NCBI GenBank assembly: GCA_037043235.1
Contig: JAWRVZ010000110.1
Location: 1,957,501-2,021,500, forward strand
From: Rhodeus uyekii
Taxonomy: Eukaryota; Chordata; Actinopteri; Cypriniformes; Acheilognathidae
DNA length: 64,000 nt
Direction: 5' to 3'
In this document: one piece after another, positions 1 through 10,920 of the stretch
How positions within the stretch are numbered: position 1 is the stretch's first letter
How the letters are laid out: the number at the start of each line of letters is the position of its first letter
The notes under the pieces: model-generated
What the model was told of the DNA's origin: nothing
The model's database searches: none
What the model saw: only the letters and a program-made list of their open reading frames with translations
Position numbers and translations under genes: made by a program

Positions 1-600
1 ATGCATGCCCATTGGAATGGACATGTTCACACATACTGTATTGAAATGTATTATATATCAGGTGTAATGTTGTGATGTTACCAACAGATGGAGTGGACGC
101 TCTATCTAAAATTCAGTTTTCACTTCATTAGTGAAAGTCTATGGAGATTTTATGACTTTAATCTTCAGTTTTATCAAAAATCATAAGTCTGATCAGTCTG
201 AAAAGGGATAGCAACTCAAGTCAGAACAGGTCTGAAGTCTGAGCAGAGTTTAGTGGTTGTAGCTTTAAAGCTCTAGGAGGAGATGCATTGAGAATTTTAG
301 GTAAGAAGAATAATAATAATAATAAGTTTAGATACAATATCACTAAGTTGGCTTTCTCAAGCCAACTTAACTAGATAGAGGAAGTTTATGATATAAACTT
401 CAGTTGGCTTGAGAAAGCCTAGCCTGAAAGTTAAATTTATTTGTAAAAGCTTAAAAAGTTTTGAAAGTTTACAGATGGATAGATGGAAAGAATTAGATCT
501 TGAGCATATATACTCTTGTTAGTTATTGCCTTGCGTTGTTTCTAGGCAGTTACTAAGGTGTCGTTATGTTCTTTGATCATAATTTAATCTTTAATCAATT

Positions 601-780
601 GATGATCAATTTTGCTAGCAAGATTTAATGTTAATTATCTTGTTGCTAGCAAGATTTAGTATGAATTCCGAAGTCATTAGCAACATTTAACATAAATAAG
701 CATGTTGCTGGCAAGAATTGGCTGAATTAGCATATTGTTAGCAAGATTTATCGTTAATTAGCTTGAAAAGTTTTGAGAGT
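601..780. repeat. minisatellite (gctagcaagattta type), copy 1
   Basis: Degenerate tandem repeats of roughly 35-45 bp built around ttgctagcaagattta and ttagcatgttgctagcaag. This is the short version of the same minisatellite present at 3240-3640 and 6470-6865; in this unit it has lost several repeats. Confidence 0.75.
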
Positions 781-907
781 TTAAACTTAAAAATAAGTTA
801 TAATTATGCTTTTTGATCCTCAAAGTGTTGGAAAATTGTAATTAGTTTATAAAAATGTTTACGGTTTAATTACATCCTTGGCTTTTAACGGTCAGTTTTC
901 ACTAATG

Positions 908-1079
908 CAAAAAATACTTTGTTTAATTTCTATTTTAAAGCTGTAATTAAGCATTATTAGTATAGGCTAATCACTTTCAAAAGAGACTGCAGTTACACTG
1001 CATGTATATGTAGCCTTTTATATATACTAAATAGATGTGTATGTGTATATATATATATATATATATAATATGTATAGAG

Positions 1080-1128
<49 letters not shown>

Positions 1129-1272
1129 ACTGTGAATAATACTTTGTTTTATTTCTATTTTAAAGCTGTAATTAAGCATTATTAATATAGGCTAATCACT
1201 TTCAAAAGAGACTGCAGTTACACCACAGTTACACTATATGTAGCCTTTTATATATACGAAATAGATGTGTGT

Positions 1273-1320
<48 letters not shown>

Positions 1321-1440
1321 GGTACTGTGATACTGTGAATAATACTTTGTTTTATTTCTATTTTAAAGATGTAATTAAGCATTATTTATGTAGTCTTACC
1401 ACTTTCAAAACAGACAGCAGTTACACTGAATGTATATGGA
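908..1440. repeat. internal triplication of a ~200-230-bp block in unit 1
   Basis: The block with tttctattttaaag..gtaattaagc followed by cagttacac and a TA-rich tract occurs three times (from about 914, 1140 and 1342) in unit 1 but once in unit 2 (from about 4027) and once in unit 3 (from about 7252). The units have therefore expanded independently. Confidence 0.75.
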
Positions 1441-3239
1441 GCCCTTTATATTTACAATATAAATGTAGATAGATATGCATGTATGTGTGTGAATAGATTT
1501 AGGCGCTATAAATAAACGTAGGCGCTTAGGCGTGGACGCGCGAATGCGGGAGGACGCGCGTATATGGAGCCTCTAATACATACTTTTTAGATGTATATGT
1601 AAATCCTTCCTTCATGGGAAACAAACTTAAATATTAGTATTTTTAAAATAATTCCTGCTAAAGTACAATGAGGAGAGTAATGCAGTTTTTTCTAATCTCA
1701 AGCAGTTTTCAGATTGACTCGATCTGCCATGTCAGACTTCAGTTCAACACGGCAATTATAGCAGATAAAGGAATCAACGCAATGTAATATTTGTATAAAG
1801 CCTTCCTCCATGGGAAACAAAATAACTTAAATATTAGTATTTTTTAAATAATTCCTGCTCATGTAATGCAGCAGAGTAATGCAGTTTTTTTTAATCTCAA
1901 GCAGTTTACAGTTTGAATCGATCTGCCATGTTTTTTGCATCCTTTAAAAATCTTATTTCATTTACTGTTTAAGTGTTCACAAAACATCGATCTATCAGCG
2001 AATCTGCTCAGGAAGCGCGTTTGAACTCGAGAACAGGAGTCAGACTTTAGTTAAAAGCAGATAAAAGAATTAACACAATGTAACTATATACTCAAGAATT
2101 AGTTATAAATAACTTTGACTGTTAGACGCTGCATTTGAAGAGAGTCAGCGCGCGCGCTGCTCAGGGAAGCCTTTTCCAATGTATATTGACTCACGAGCGA
2201 GAGTCAGAATTCGGCAATAAAGTACATAAATGAGCGCTATAAATAAACGTAGGTGCTTAGACGGTTATGCTTTGGCGCGAGTCCAGGAGGACGCGCGTTT
2301 AAACTTCACTTACCTTCCCCATAGTAATGTACTCCTTTGCCGAGTAAAGACGAATGAGAGTCAGAATTTGGCCATATAAGTGCATAAATCTTCAAGGAAA
2401 CACGCTGCAGCGGTTACTTGATAATCGGAAACAATTTCCGTTTGATCATAAACTCTCTCACATAAATCTATTTTAGGAGATTATGATCTCTCTCTCCAGC
2501 AGTAATGGCGTCTTTGAAAAGCTTTGAGGCTTTGAATTGCAGCGCTCTGATTCGTTCAAACTTCAGTGCTCTCACTGACAGGGGTGTAATTTTGTGATAT
2601 TATGAATGTAAAATAGAGAGATTTAACTTACTAATTAAAGTAAAAAATCGATTGTAGACCTGCAAGTTTTTTTTCAGGATTTAAAAAAATAAAATGCATG
2701 CCCATTGGAATGGACATGTTCACACATACTGTATTGAAATGTATTATATATCAGGTGTAATGTTGTGATGTTACCAACAGATGGAGTGGACGCTCTATCT
2801 AAAATTCAGTTTTCACTTCATTAGTGAAAGTCTATGGAGATTTTATGACTTTAATCTTCAGTTTTATCAAAAATCATAAGTCTGATCAGTCTGAAAAGGG
2901 ATAGCAACTCAAGTCAGAACAGGTCTGAAGTCTGAGCAGAGTTTAGTGGTTGTAGCTTTAAAGCTCTAGGAGGAGATGCATTGAGAATTTTAGGTAAGAA
3001 TAATAATAATAACTAGATAGAGGAAGTTTATGATATAAACTTCAGTTGGCTTGAGAAAGCCTATCCTGAAAGTTAAATTTATTTGTAAAAGCTTAAAAAG
3101 TTGTTTAAGTTTACAGATAGATAGATGGAAAGAATTAGATCTTGAGCATATATACACTTGTTAGTTATTGCCTTGCGTTGTTTCTAGGCAGTTACTAAGG
3201 TGTCGTTATGTTCTTTGATCATAATTTAATCTTTAATCA

Positions 3240-3640
3240 ATTGATGATCAATTTTGCTAGCAAGATTTAATGTTAATTATCTTGTTGCTAGCAAGATTTA
3301 GAATGAATTCCGAAGTCATTAGCAACATTTAACATAAATAAGCATGCTGCTGGCAAGAATTCGCTGAATTAGCATATTGGTAGCAAGATTTATTGTTAAT
3401 TAACAAGTTGCTATCAAGATTTAGCATGATCTAGCATGTCACTAGTGAGAATTTGCGTGATCTAGCATGTTGCTAGCAAGATTTAACGTTAATTAACAAG
3501 ACGCTATTGACATTTAGTGTGAACTAACATGTCGCTAGTGAGATTTGTTAATTCGTAGGTCGCTTGTGAGCTTTAACATGAGTTAACATGTCACTGACGA
3601 GAATGAATGTTATTTAACAAGTCACTAGTGAGATTTAATG
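3240..3640. repeat. minisatellite (gctagcaagattta type), copy 2
   Basis: About ten degenerate repeats of a 35-45 bp unit with alternating forms such as gttgctagcaagattta and gtcactagtgagatttaa. Many repeats contain the palindromic cores gctagc or actagt. Confidence 0.8.
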
Positions 3641-5736
3641 TTTTAAAGAACACAAGAGTCAGTTGACGCAGAGACTGGAGGTTATTGATGATTCAGCTGA
3701 ACAGTGAGTGGTCTGAAATATCAAAGAATAATAATGAATATTAAATATAAATCTAAAATAAACAACATTTACATTGGTAATAAACATGAGTAAATAATTA
3801 ATTGATTACAGAAGTGTTGCAATACTTGGTTAGTGCACAAAATGGCATCTAGGGAACATACATGGAGTTTTTTCATCATGAGGGATCATCGGTGTTGTAA
3901 CGAAATACCAAAAAATAAATAACAATGCTTTTTGATCCCCAAAGTGTTGAAAATTGCAATTAGTTTATAAAAATGTTTACGGTTTAATTACATCCTTGGC
4001 TTTTAACGGTCAGTTTTCACTAATGTGAATAATACTTTGTTTTATTTCTATTTTAAAGATGCAATTAAGCATTATTAATATAGTCTTGCCACTTTTAAAA
4101 CAGACTGCAGTTACACTACATGTATATGGAGCCCTTTATACATTTATTTACTATATAAATGTGTGTATAGATAGATAGATATGTATGTGTATATATATGT
4201 ATATATGTGTGTGTGTGTGTGTGTGTGTATAAAGCCTTTCTTCATGTGAAATAAAATAACTTAAATATTAGTATTTCTTAAATCATTCCTGCACAATTAC
4301 AATGGGGATAGTAATGCTGTTTTTTCTAATCTCAAGCAGTTTTCAGATTGAATCGATCTGCCATGTCAGACTTCAGTTCAACACGGCAATTATAGCAGAT
4401 AAAGGAATCAACGCAATGTAATATTTGTATAAAGCCTTCCTCCATGGGAAACAAAATAACTTAAATATTAGTATTTTTAAAATAATTCCTGCTCATGTAA
4501 TGCAGCAGAGTAATGCAGTTTTTTTGAACTCAAGCAGTTTACAGTTTGAATCGATCTGCCATCGTTTTTGCATCCTTTTAAATACCTTATTTCATTTATT
4601 GTTTAAGTGTTCACAAAACATCGATCTATCAGCGAATCTGCTCAGGAAGCGCGTTTGAACTCGAGAACAGGAGTCAGACTTTAGTTAAAAGCAGATAAAA
4701 GAATTAACACAATGTAACTATATACTCAAGAATTAGTTATAAATAACTTTGACTGTTAGACGCTGCATTTGAAGAGAGTCAGCGCGCGCTGCTCAGGGAA
4801 GCATTTTACATGTGTCTTCCCCATGAAAACACGAGCGAGAGTCAGAATTCGGCAATAAAGTACATAAATGAGCGCTATAAATAAACGTAGGCGCTTAGAC
4901 GGTTATGCTTTGGCGCGAGTCCAGGAGGACGCGCGTTTAAACTTCACTTACCTTTCCTATAGTATCATAGTGCTCAACAGCGAAAATCCGTCGCCATGTA
5001 AAGACGAATGAGAGTCAGAATTTGGCCATATAAGTACATAAATCTTCAAGCAAACACGCTGTAGCGGTTACTTGATAATCGGAAACAATTTCCGTTTGAT
5101 CATAAACTCTCTCACATAAATCTATTTTAGGAGATTATGATCTCTCTCTCCAGCAGTAATGGCGTCTTTGAAAAGCTTTGAGGCTTTGAATTGCAGCGCT
5201 CTGATTCGTTCAAACTTCAGTGTTCTCACTGACAGGGGTGAAATTTTGTGATATTATGAATGTAAAATAGAGAGATTTAACTTACTAATTAAAGTAAAAA
5301 ATCGATTGTAGACCTGCAAGTTTTTTTTCAGGATTTAAAAAAAAAATGCATGCCCATTGGAATGGACATGTTCACACATACTATATTGAAATGTATTATA
5401 TATCAGGTGTAATGTTGTGATGTTACCAACAGATGGAGTGGACGCTCTATCTAAAATTCAGTTTTCACTTCATTAGTGAAAGTCTATGGAGATTTTATGA
5501 CTTTAATCTTCAGTTTTATCAAAAATCATAAGTCTGATCAGTCTGAAAAGGGATAGCAACTCAAGTCAGAACAGGTCTGAAGTCTGAGCAGAGTTTAGTG
5601 GTTGTAGCTCAAGCCAACTTAATAATAATAATAAGTTTAGATACAATATCACTAAGTTGGCTTTCTCAAGCCAACTTAATAATAATAAGTTTAGATACAA
5701 TATCACTAAGTTGGCTTTCTCAAGCCAACTTAATTA

Positions 5737-6455
5737 AAACAAATAATTTATTTTTATATATTGAACTTAATAGAATCTAGATTTTTTTAGATGTACAGTA
5801 AGGAGAATCCTATTTTACATCATATTTAAAAAAATAATTTTACATCATAAAACTGTAGTTCTGACATCACTTGTAGAGATTAAGGAGTAAGCCACCGCTT
5901 TCCCCATACACAAATGCATACACACACACAAATACACACACACACTGCTGAATTTTTAGCTGTGATCACAATGTAATCACAATGTAAATATATATATATC
6001 TAGATAGATCTTCTTACTAAAAGTTGCTTACGAGGGACAAAGTGGTAATCAGAACCATGAGGTGATTCAATGACAGGTAAGACTCTTTTGACCAGCGGGG
6101 CGCAACCTAAGACAGGACATCACCGCCTTGAGCACCTGCCAAAAAGGGTTCAAAATGGATCAAAAATCATCAAGTGACTGACTCAAATGGTCATATGATT
6201 GACAATGATGGATTCCTTGCTGCCACAGTAGCATCAATTGATTATTGTTTGAGATCATCACTTTGGGTGTGTGTGTATTTGTGTGTGTGTCCTTTCCAAG
6301 GATCGCCACCTTGACGTGGTGGAAAGGCTTGTGTGTCCCTGTGATCCCAGGAGCAAATCAATCTGGAGTTTAAACACACTTCAGGTTTGCTTAAGGGTGA
6401 CGTTCCAGACTAAGTGCGATCTTAGAAAAATCTTATCTTAGAAAAATTATTTGGA
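5737..6455. other. segment unique to unit 3 of the macrosatellite
   Basis: In units 1 and 2 the hairpin region leads through gaaagttaaatttatttg into the minisatellite. In unit 3 the same interval is replaced by about 720 bp of unrelated DNA with a CA-rich tract. It begins right after the hairpin (aagccaacttaattaa), which is also where the truncated fourth copy ends at 8603. It includes the short conserved-looking stretch at 6289-6350. Confidence 0.65.
6289..6350 (+). repeat. possible non-LTR retrotransposon 5' end fragment
   Basis: The stretch around gatcgccaccttgacgtggt then ggaaaggcttgtgtgtccct resembles, from memory, a conserved short sequence seen at the 5' ends of some fish non-LTR elements. 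ccacc and ggtgg can pair as a small hairpin. I cannot name the family with confidence and no reverse transcriptase follows. Confidence 0.3.
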
Positions 6456-6469
6456 GTGTTCAATTGATG

Positions 6470-6865
6470 ATCAATTTTGCTAGCAAGATTTAATGTTAAT
6501 TATCTTGTTGCTAGCAAGATTTAGTATGAGTTCCGAAGTCATTAGCAACATTTAACATAAATAAGCATGTTGCTGGCAAGAATTCGCTGAATTAGCAAAT
6601 TGGTAGCAAGATTTATTGTTAATTAACAAGTTGCTATCAAGATTTAGCATGATCTAGCATGTCACTAGTGAGAATTTGCGTGATCTAGCATGTTGCTAGC
6701 AAGATTTAACGTTAATTAACAAGACACTATTGACATTTAGTGTGAACTAACATGTCGCTAGTGAGATTTGTTAATTCGTAGGTCGCTTGTGAGATTTAAC
6801 ATGAGTTAACATGTCACTGACGAGAATGAATGTTATTTAACAAGTCACTAGTGAGATTTAATGTT
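6470..6865. repeat. minisatellite (gctagcaagattta type), copy 3
   Basis: Nearly the same repeat series as 3240-3640, with only scattered base changes visible, which shows that units 2 and 3 of the macrosatellite are closely related and that the minisatellite was already expanded before that duplication. Confidence 0.8.
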
Positions 6866-7399
6866 TTAAAGAACACAAGAGTCAGTTGACGCAGAGACTG
6901 GAGGTTATTGATGATTCAGCTGAACAGTGAGTGGTCTGAAATATCAAAGAATAATAATGAATATTAAATATAAATCTAAAATAAACAACATTTACATTGA
7001 TAATAAACATGAGTAAATTATTAATTGATTACAGAAGTGTTGCAATACTTGGTTAGTGCACAAAATGGCATCTAGGGTACATACATGGAGTTTTTTCATC
7101 AAGAGGGATCATCGGTGTTGTAACGAAATACCAAAAAATAAATAACAATGCTTTTTGATCCCCAAAGTGTTGAAAATTGCAATTAGTTTATAAAAATGTT
7201 TACGGTTTAATTACATCCTTGGCTTTTAACGGTCAGTTTTCACTCATGTGAATACTTTGTTTTATTTCTATTTTAAAGATGTAATTAAGCATTATTAATA
7301 TAGTCTTACCACTTTCTAAACAGACTGCAGTTCCACTGCATATATATGGAGCCCTTTATACATTTATTTACTATATAAATGTGTGTATAGATAGATATG

Positions 7400-7462
<63 letters not shown>

Positions 7463-8424
7463 ATAAAGCCTTTCTTCATGTGAAATAAAATAACTTAAAT
7501 ATTAGTATTTCTTAAATCATTCCTGCACAATTACAATGGGGATAGTAATGCTGTTTTTTCTAATCTCAAGCAGTTTTCAGATTGAATCGATCTGCCATGT
7601 CAGACTTCAGTTCAACACGGCAATTATAGCAGATAAAGGAATCAAGGCAATGTAATATTTACTCAGGAATAAGTTATAAATAAACTGACGCGAGTGCGCG
7701 AGGACGCGCGTTTGAACTTCATTGAGAGTTGCCGTTTCCATAGTAATCAGCGGGGGGAAAACCTTCACCGAGTAAACACGAATGAGAGTCACAATTTGGC
7801 CATATAAATGCATAAATCTTCAAGCAAACACACTGCAGTGGTTACTTGATAATCGGAAACAATTTCCGTTTGATCATAAACTCTCTCACATAAATCTATT
7901 TTAGGAGATTATGATCTCTCTCTCCGGCAGTAATGGCGTCTTTGAAAAGCTTTGAGGCTTTGAATTGCAGCGCTCTGATTCGTTCAAACTTCAGTGCTCT
8001 CACTGACAGGGGTGTAATTTTGTGATATTATGTATGTAAAATAGAGAGATTTAACTTACTAATTAAAGTAAAAAATCGATTGTAGACCTGCAAGTTTTTT
8101 TTCAGGATTTAAAAAAAAAATGCATGCCCATTGGAATGGACATGTTCACACATACTGTATTGAAATGTATTATATATCAGGTGTAATGTTGTGATGTTAC
8201 CAACAGATGGAGTGGACGCTCTATCTAAAATTCAGTTTTCACTTCATTAGTGAAAGTCTATGGAGATTTTATGACTTTAATCTTCAGTTTTATCAAAAAT
8301 CATAAGTCTGATCAGTCTGAAAAGGGATAGCAACTCAAGTCAGAACAGGTCTGAAGTCTGAGCAGAGTTTAGTGGTTGTAGCTTTAAAGCTCTAGGAGGA
8401 GATGCATTGAGAATTTTAGGTAAG

Positions 8425-8603
8425 AATAATAATAATAATAATAATAATAATAAGTTTAGATACAATATCACTAAGTTGGCTTTCTCAAGCCAACTTAATA
8501 ATAAGTTTAGATACAATATCACTAAGTTGGCTTTCTCAAGCCAACTTAATAATAATAAGTTTAGATACAATATCACTAAGTTGGCTTTCTCAAGCCAACT
8601 TAA
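8425..8603. repeat. AAT run plus three ~55-bp repeats each with a perfect hairpin
   Basis: An (AAT)n tract is followed by three direct copies of a segment with tttagatacaatatcacta and the inverted repeat agttggctt-tctc-aagccaact. The copies are separated by TTAATAATAA. Related copies lie at 5605-5735 and a single one at 325-375. The TTAA next to each hairpin is the target site used by piggyBac and Kolobok elements, so this could be the terminus of such an element; that is inference. Confidence 0.7.
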
Positions 8604-9251
8604 TTAATGTTCAGACAATCTCAAGAACCCATTTATTGTGCACACACAGACCCCTCTCATATTTTCCCATTAAAACACTGTCGTCTTTGAACTATATATT
8701 ATCACCTAAATGTGTTTTTTGGCTCATCATCCTGATTACCATGCTGTAACCGGACATGTCCGCAACAGCCGTGACAGCCTAGACATCAAAGCAGCCGCCC
8801 TGACACTGTAAGACTACTTTCTAAATGCTGAGGAATGCAAGCCTGTTGCTCTTGCACACACAGAGAGGTTTATACTTATCCCAGATCACTAAAACGCACA
8901 TCCGAGTGCCAGTAATGATGGCACGGTGCAAAGAAAATGGTTTTGGAGTGTGTGATTTCCATTTGTGTGGGTGTGTTTGTGCTTTTTTTTAGGGAGGTGC
9001 GTGGGGGTGTTTGTTTAGCACAAGTTATGTTTATTTAAGGGAGTGTGGGTCTTCATGGCGGAGGGTCCTAGAGGTGTAGCTGTGTAGGAGTGAGTCTGTT
9101 TGGTAATTTTCTCCAGCCTATTACTGCATGTGTTCTCCAGCCTGTTTACTAAATGCAAATGTGTTTTGTGCTAGAGAAGGAGCTTGAGCAGATTATGCCT
9201 GTGCCATATTATGCATTTGTGTGAGTGGGAACATGTGTGTTTGACCCTTAC

Positions 9252-9374
9252 TGTTCTCGGTAGACAGGGCAGTAACTGCGTTGGTTGCGGTGGCATCAGA
9301 TTTGACCTGGCCATTCTCAAAAGCATAGCCTTCAGTCTCTTGCAGCTGCCAATTTAACCCAAAGAGATGCATGG
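9252..9374 (-). CDS. tenm3: teneurin-3-like exon: end of membrane helix and extracellular linker
   Basis: This 123-nt exon (2 + 40 codons + 1) encodes MHLFGLNWQLQETEGYAFEN, then GQVKSDATATNAVTALSTEN. The first residues finish the transmembrane helix; the rest begins the extracellular linker before the EGF-like repeats. The acceptor on the minus strand is tctctctccacag, the donor aaca followed by gtaaggg. The exon exits in phase 1. Human TENM3 has a similar linker (MHLFGLNWQLQQTE, then FENGKVNSD), while TENM4 and TENM2 linkers differ, so this exon is the best evidence for paralogue 3. The next exon, expected to encode an IDSGELDIGRR-like segment, was not found between 1 and 9251. It probably lies below the window, past the tandem repeat array. 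Confidence 0.95.
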
Positions 9375-10814
9375 CTGTGGAGAGAGAGACAGAAGAGAGA
9401 GAAATTATCACTTAAGAATAAAGGAACAGGATGCAATGAATTGTTGATAGAGTGGAGACATTGTGCTGTAATATAATCAGTATTAAACAAAATGTGCCTC
9501 TGTATACGTTTTTTACATAACAGTGGTTACATATCTGACCCAAATCTGAAGAAAAAGATATGATATAAAAGATATAAAGAGATTTTATCTGGAGAGAAAA
9601 AAAATCACCTTCACTCACAAATGATTATGACTTTCTGGTTCCTGGATATGACTTCAGTGTCTATAACATCTTTACTGTCCATCAGGATAATTGTGGGTTT
9701 GATCACTTAAATTAACACACATCTTTTCTTATAAGGCCATATGATATGCAGAACAAACTTACATGCTAAAGATTAATACTTTAAACGCCACTAGTAATCA
9801 CCATGGAAGCAAAATGGACAATTCTTATTTTCCTTATAATGCAGTATTTATTATAAATTATTTTTCCAAGCACATACATTTGTTTTATTCATGTGCCCAT
9901 GTAACCCTTAATTAAAAACATTAACATCTCTTGCCCTTCGCAACAACATGACATGTACACAGACACTGGACAATTTGTAATTATGAAAAACACCTTCACC
10001 TCCTATATTGATTCATTTGCGCTTTACTTTGTTTAAAGCAACTCTTTAAAGAATCATTGTCGTGTCAAGTGCCAACACCAATTACTTCATCAAAGCTCAG
10101 GTTTTTAAGTTAAAATAGCTGTAAGATGGAACATTTGCCTCAGCTGAGGAATTAGTTTTAGTGACTGCAAAGAGTGTGTGTAATTTGTTTAGACAGCTGC
10201 TTTCGCTGTCTCATTTCAATTGTTTCTGAATGTTCTCACCAAACTGCTCTATGTTTTTTCCCATGTTCAGTTGGGGAGGGAAGGGTTCAGTAAATGTGCG
10301 CATGTTGGGATTCCAGGGTTTGAAAATCCCACTGGCCCTGTATACCTCTGACACAAGGTTCAGTTCAGGTGTGGCTGGAAACACAATCTGGCTATATTTC
10401 AAGGTGTTTTGGCAAAATGTTCTCCCACGGATTCCGCAACAGTTCCCTGTGGGTAGCATGACGACCTGGGTGAATCAGCACCCATTTGAACATGTTTTGT
10501 TTCCCTGGTGATGCCTCAAAAGCACATGCCTGGAAAGGTCATACAGGATAGTGTGCAATCTGTAGGATGCTGTAGGAACTAAGTCATGAAGCTTGATACT
10601 TATACAGGAAACCGGTTGGCTGTAAACGGAGAGGAAGTAGGGCAAAAAAATAAAAAAATACTGCTCAAACATACTAGTAATGGAGCATTGGGTAGATTAT
10701 TCATTTTGCAGACACTGAGGAAAACACTGCAGCGACTTGTGGAAGCTTTGTCCAGTTCGAGCTTAACCCTACCTCGGATCAAGGCAATAATGTTTACATT
10801 TCCTTCGCAAACTG

Positions 10815-10920
10815 TAAAGGGATAGTTCACCTAAAAGGTCTGGTTCAAAGGTTCTGTCATGATTTATTCAACATGTATATGGTTCCAAACACAAAGAGAG
10901 ATGTTTTGAAGAATACTTTG
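10815..10920 (+). mobile_element. MITE fragment (gggatagttcacc family)
   Basis: Starts taaagggatagttcacctaa and continues with ttctgtcatgatttattcaa and a ggttccaaac motif, the familiar end of a very abundant small DNA transposon of cyprinids. Only one end is recognised, so this is a partial copy. Confidence 0.6.

Larger units (their letters stand above)
1..8603. repeat. macrosatellite array, ~2.7-kb unit, 3 full + 1 truncated copy
   Basis: The same start (atgcatgcccattggaatgg) occurs at 1, 2694, 5346 and 8120 in direct orientation, giving units of 2693, 2652 and 2774 bp plus a 484-bp truncated fourth copy ending near 8603. Long stretches look nearly identical between copies by eye. Each full unit has, in order: a ~300-bp leader, an AAT-rich stretch with a hairpin, a minisatellite of gctagcaagattta motifs, a block with tattttaaag..gtaattaagc, TA/TG microsatellites, a ctccatgggaaacaaa block, CpG-rich gaggacgcgcg segments, and a tail ending in a poly-A run. 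The window starts exactly at a unit start, so the array may continue leftward. No protein of recognisable type is encoded. It could be a tandemly amplified non-autonomous transposon or a genuine satellite. Confidence 0.9.
1..9251 (-). other. tenm3: tenm3 intron downstream of the linker exon (incomplete)
   Basis: This is intronic sequence after the 9252-9374 exon; the next exon is outside the window. Positions 1-8603 are a macrosatellite array described separately. 8604-9251 is single-copy DNA with no open frame, transposon end or RNA gene that I recognise. Short open frames inside the array (for example 1269-1472, 5598-5780, 8407-8607) translate AT, AAT or inverted repeats and are not genes. 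Confidence 0.8.

Noticed and set aside
8340..8607. Open frames on both strands with poly-Asn or poly-Leu and repeated AFSSQLNN/SWLEKANL
   Set aside because: They are translations of an AAT microsatellite and of the hairpin repeats, not proteins.
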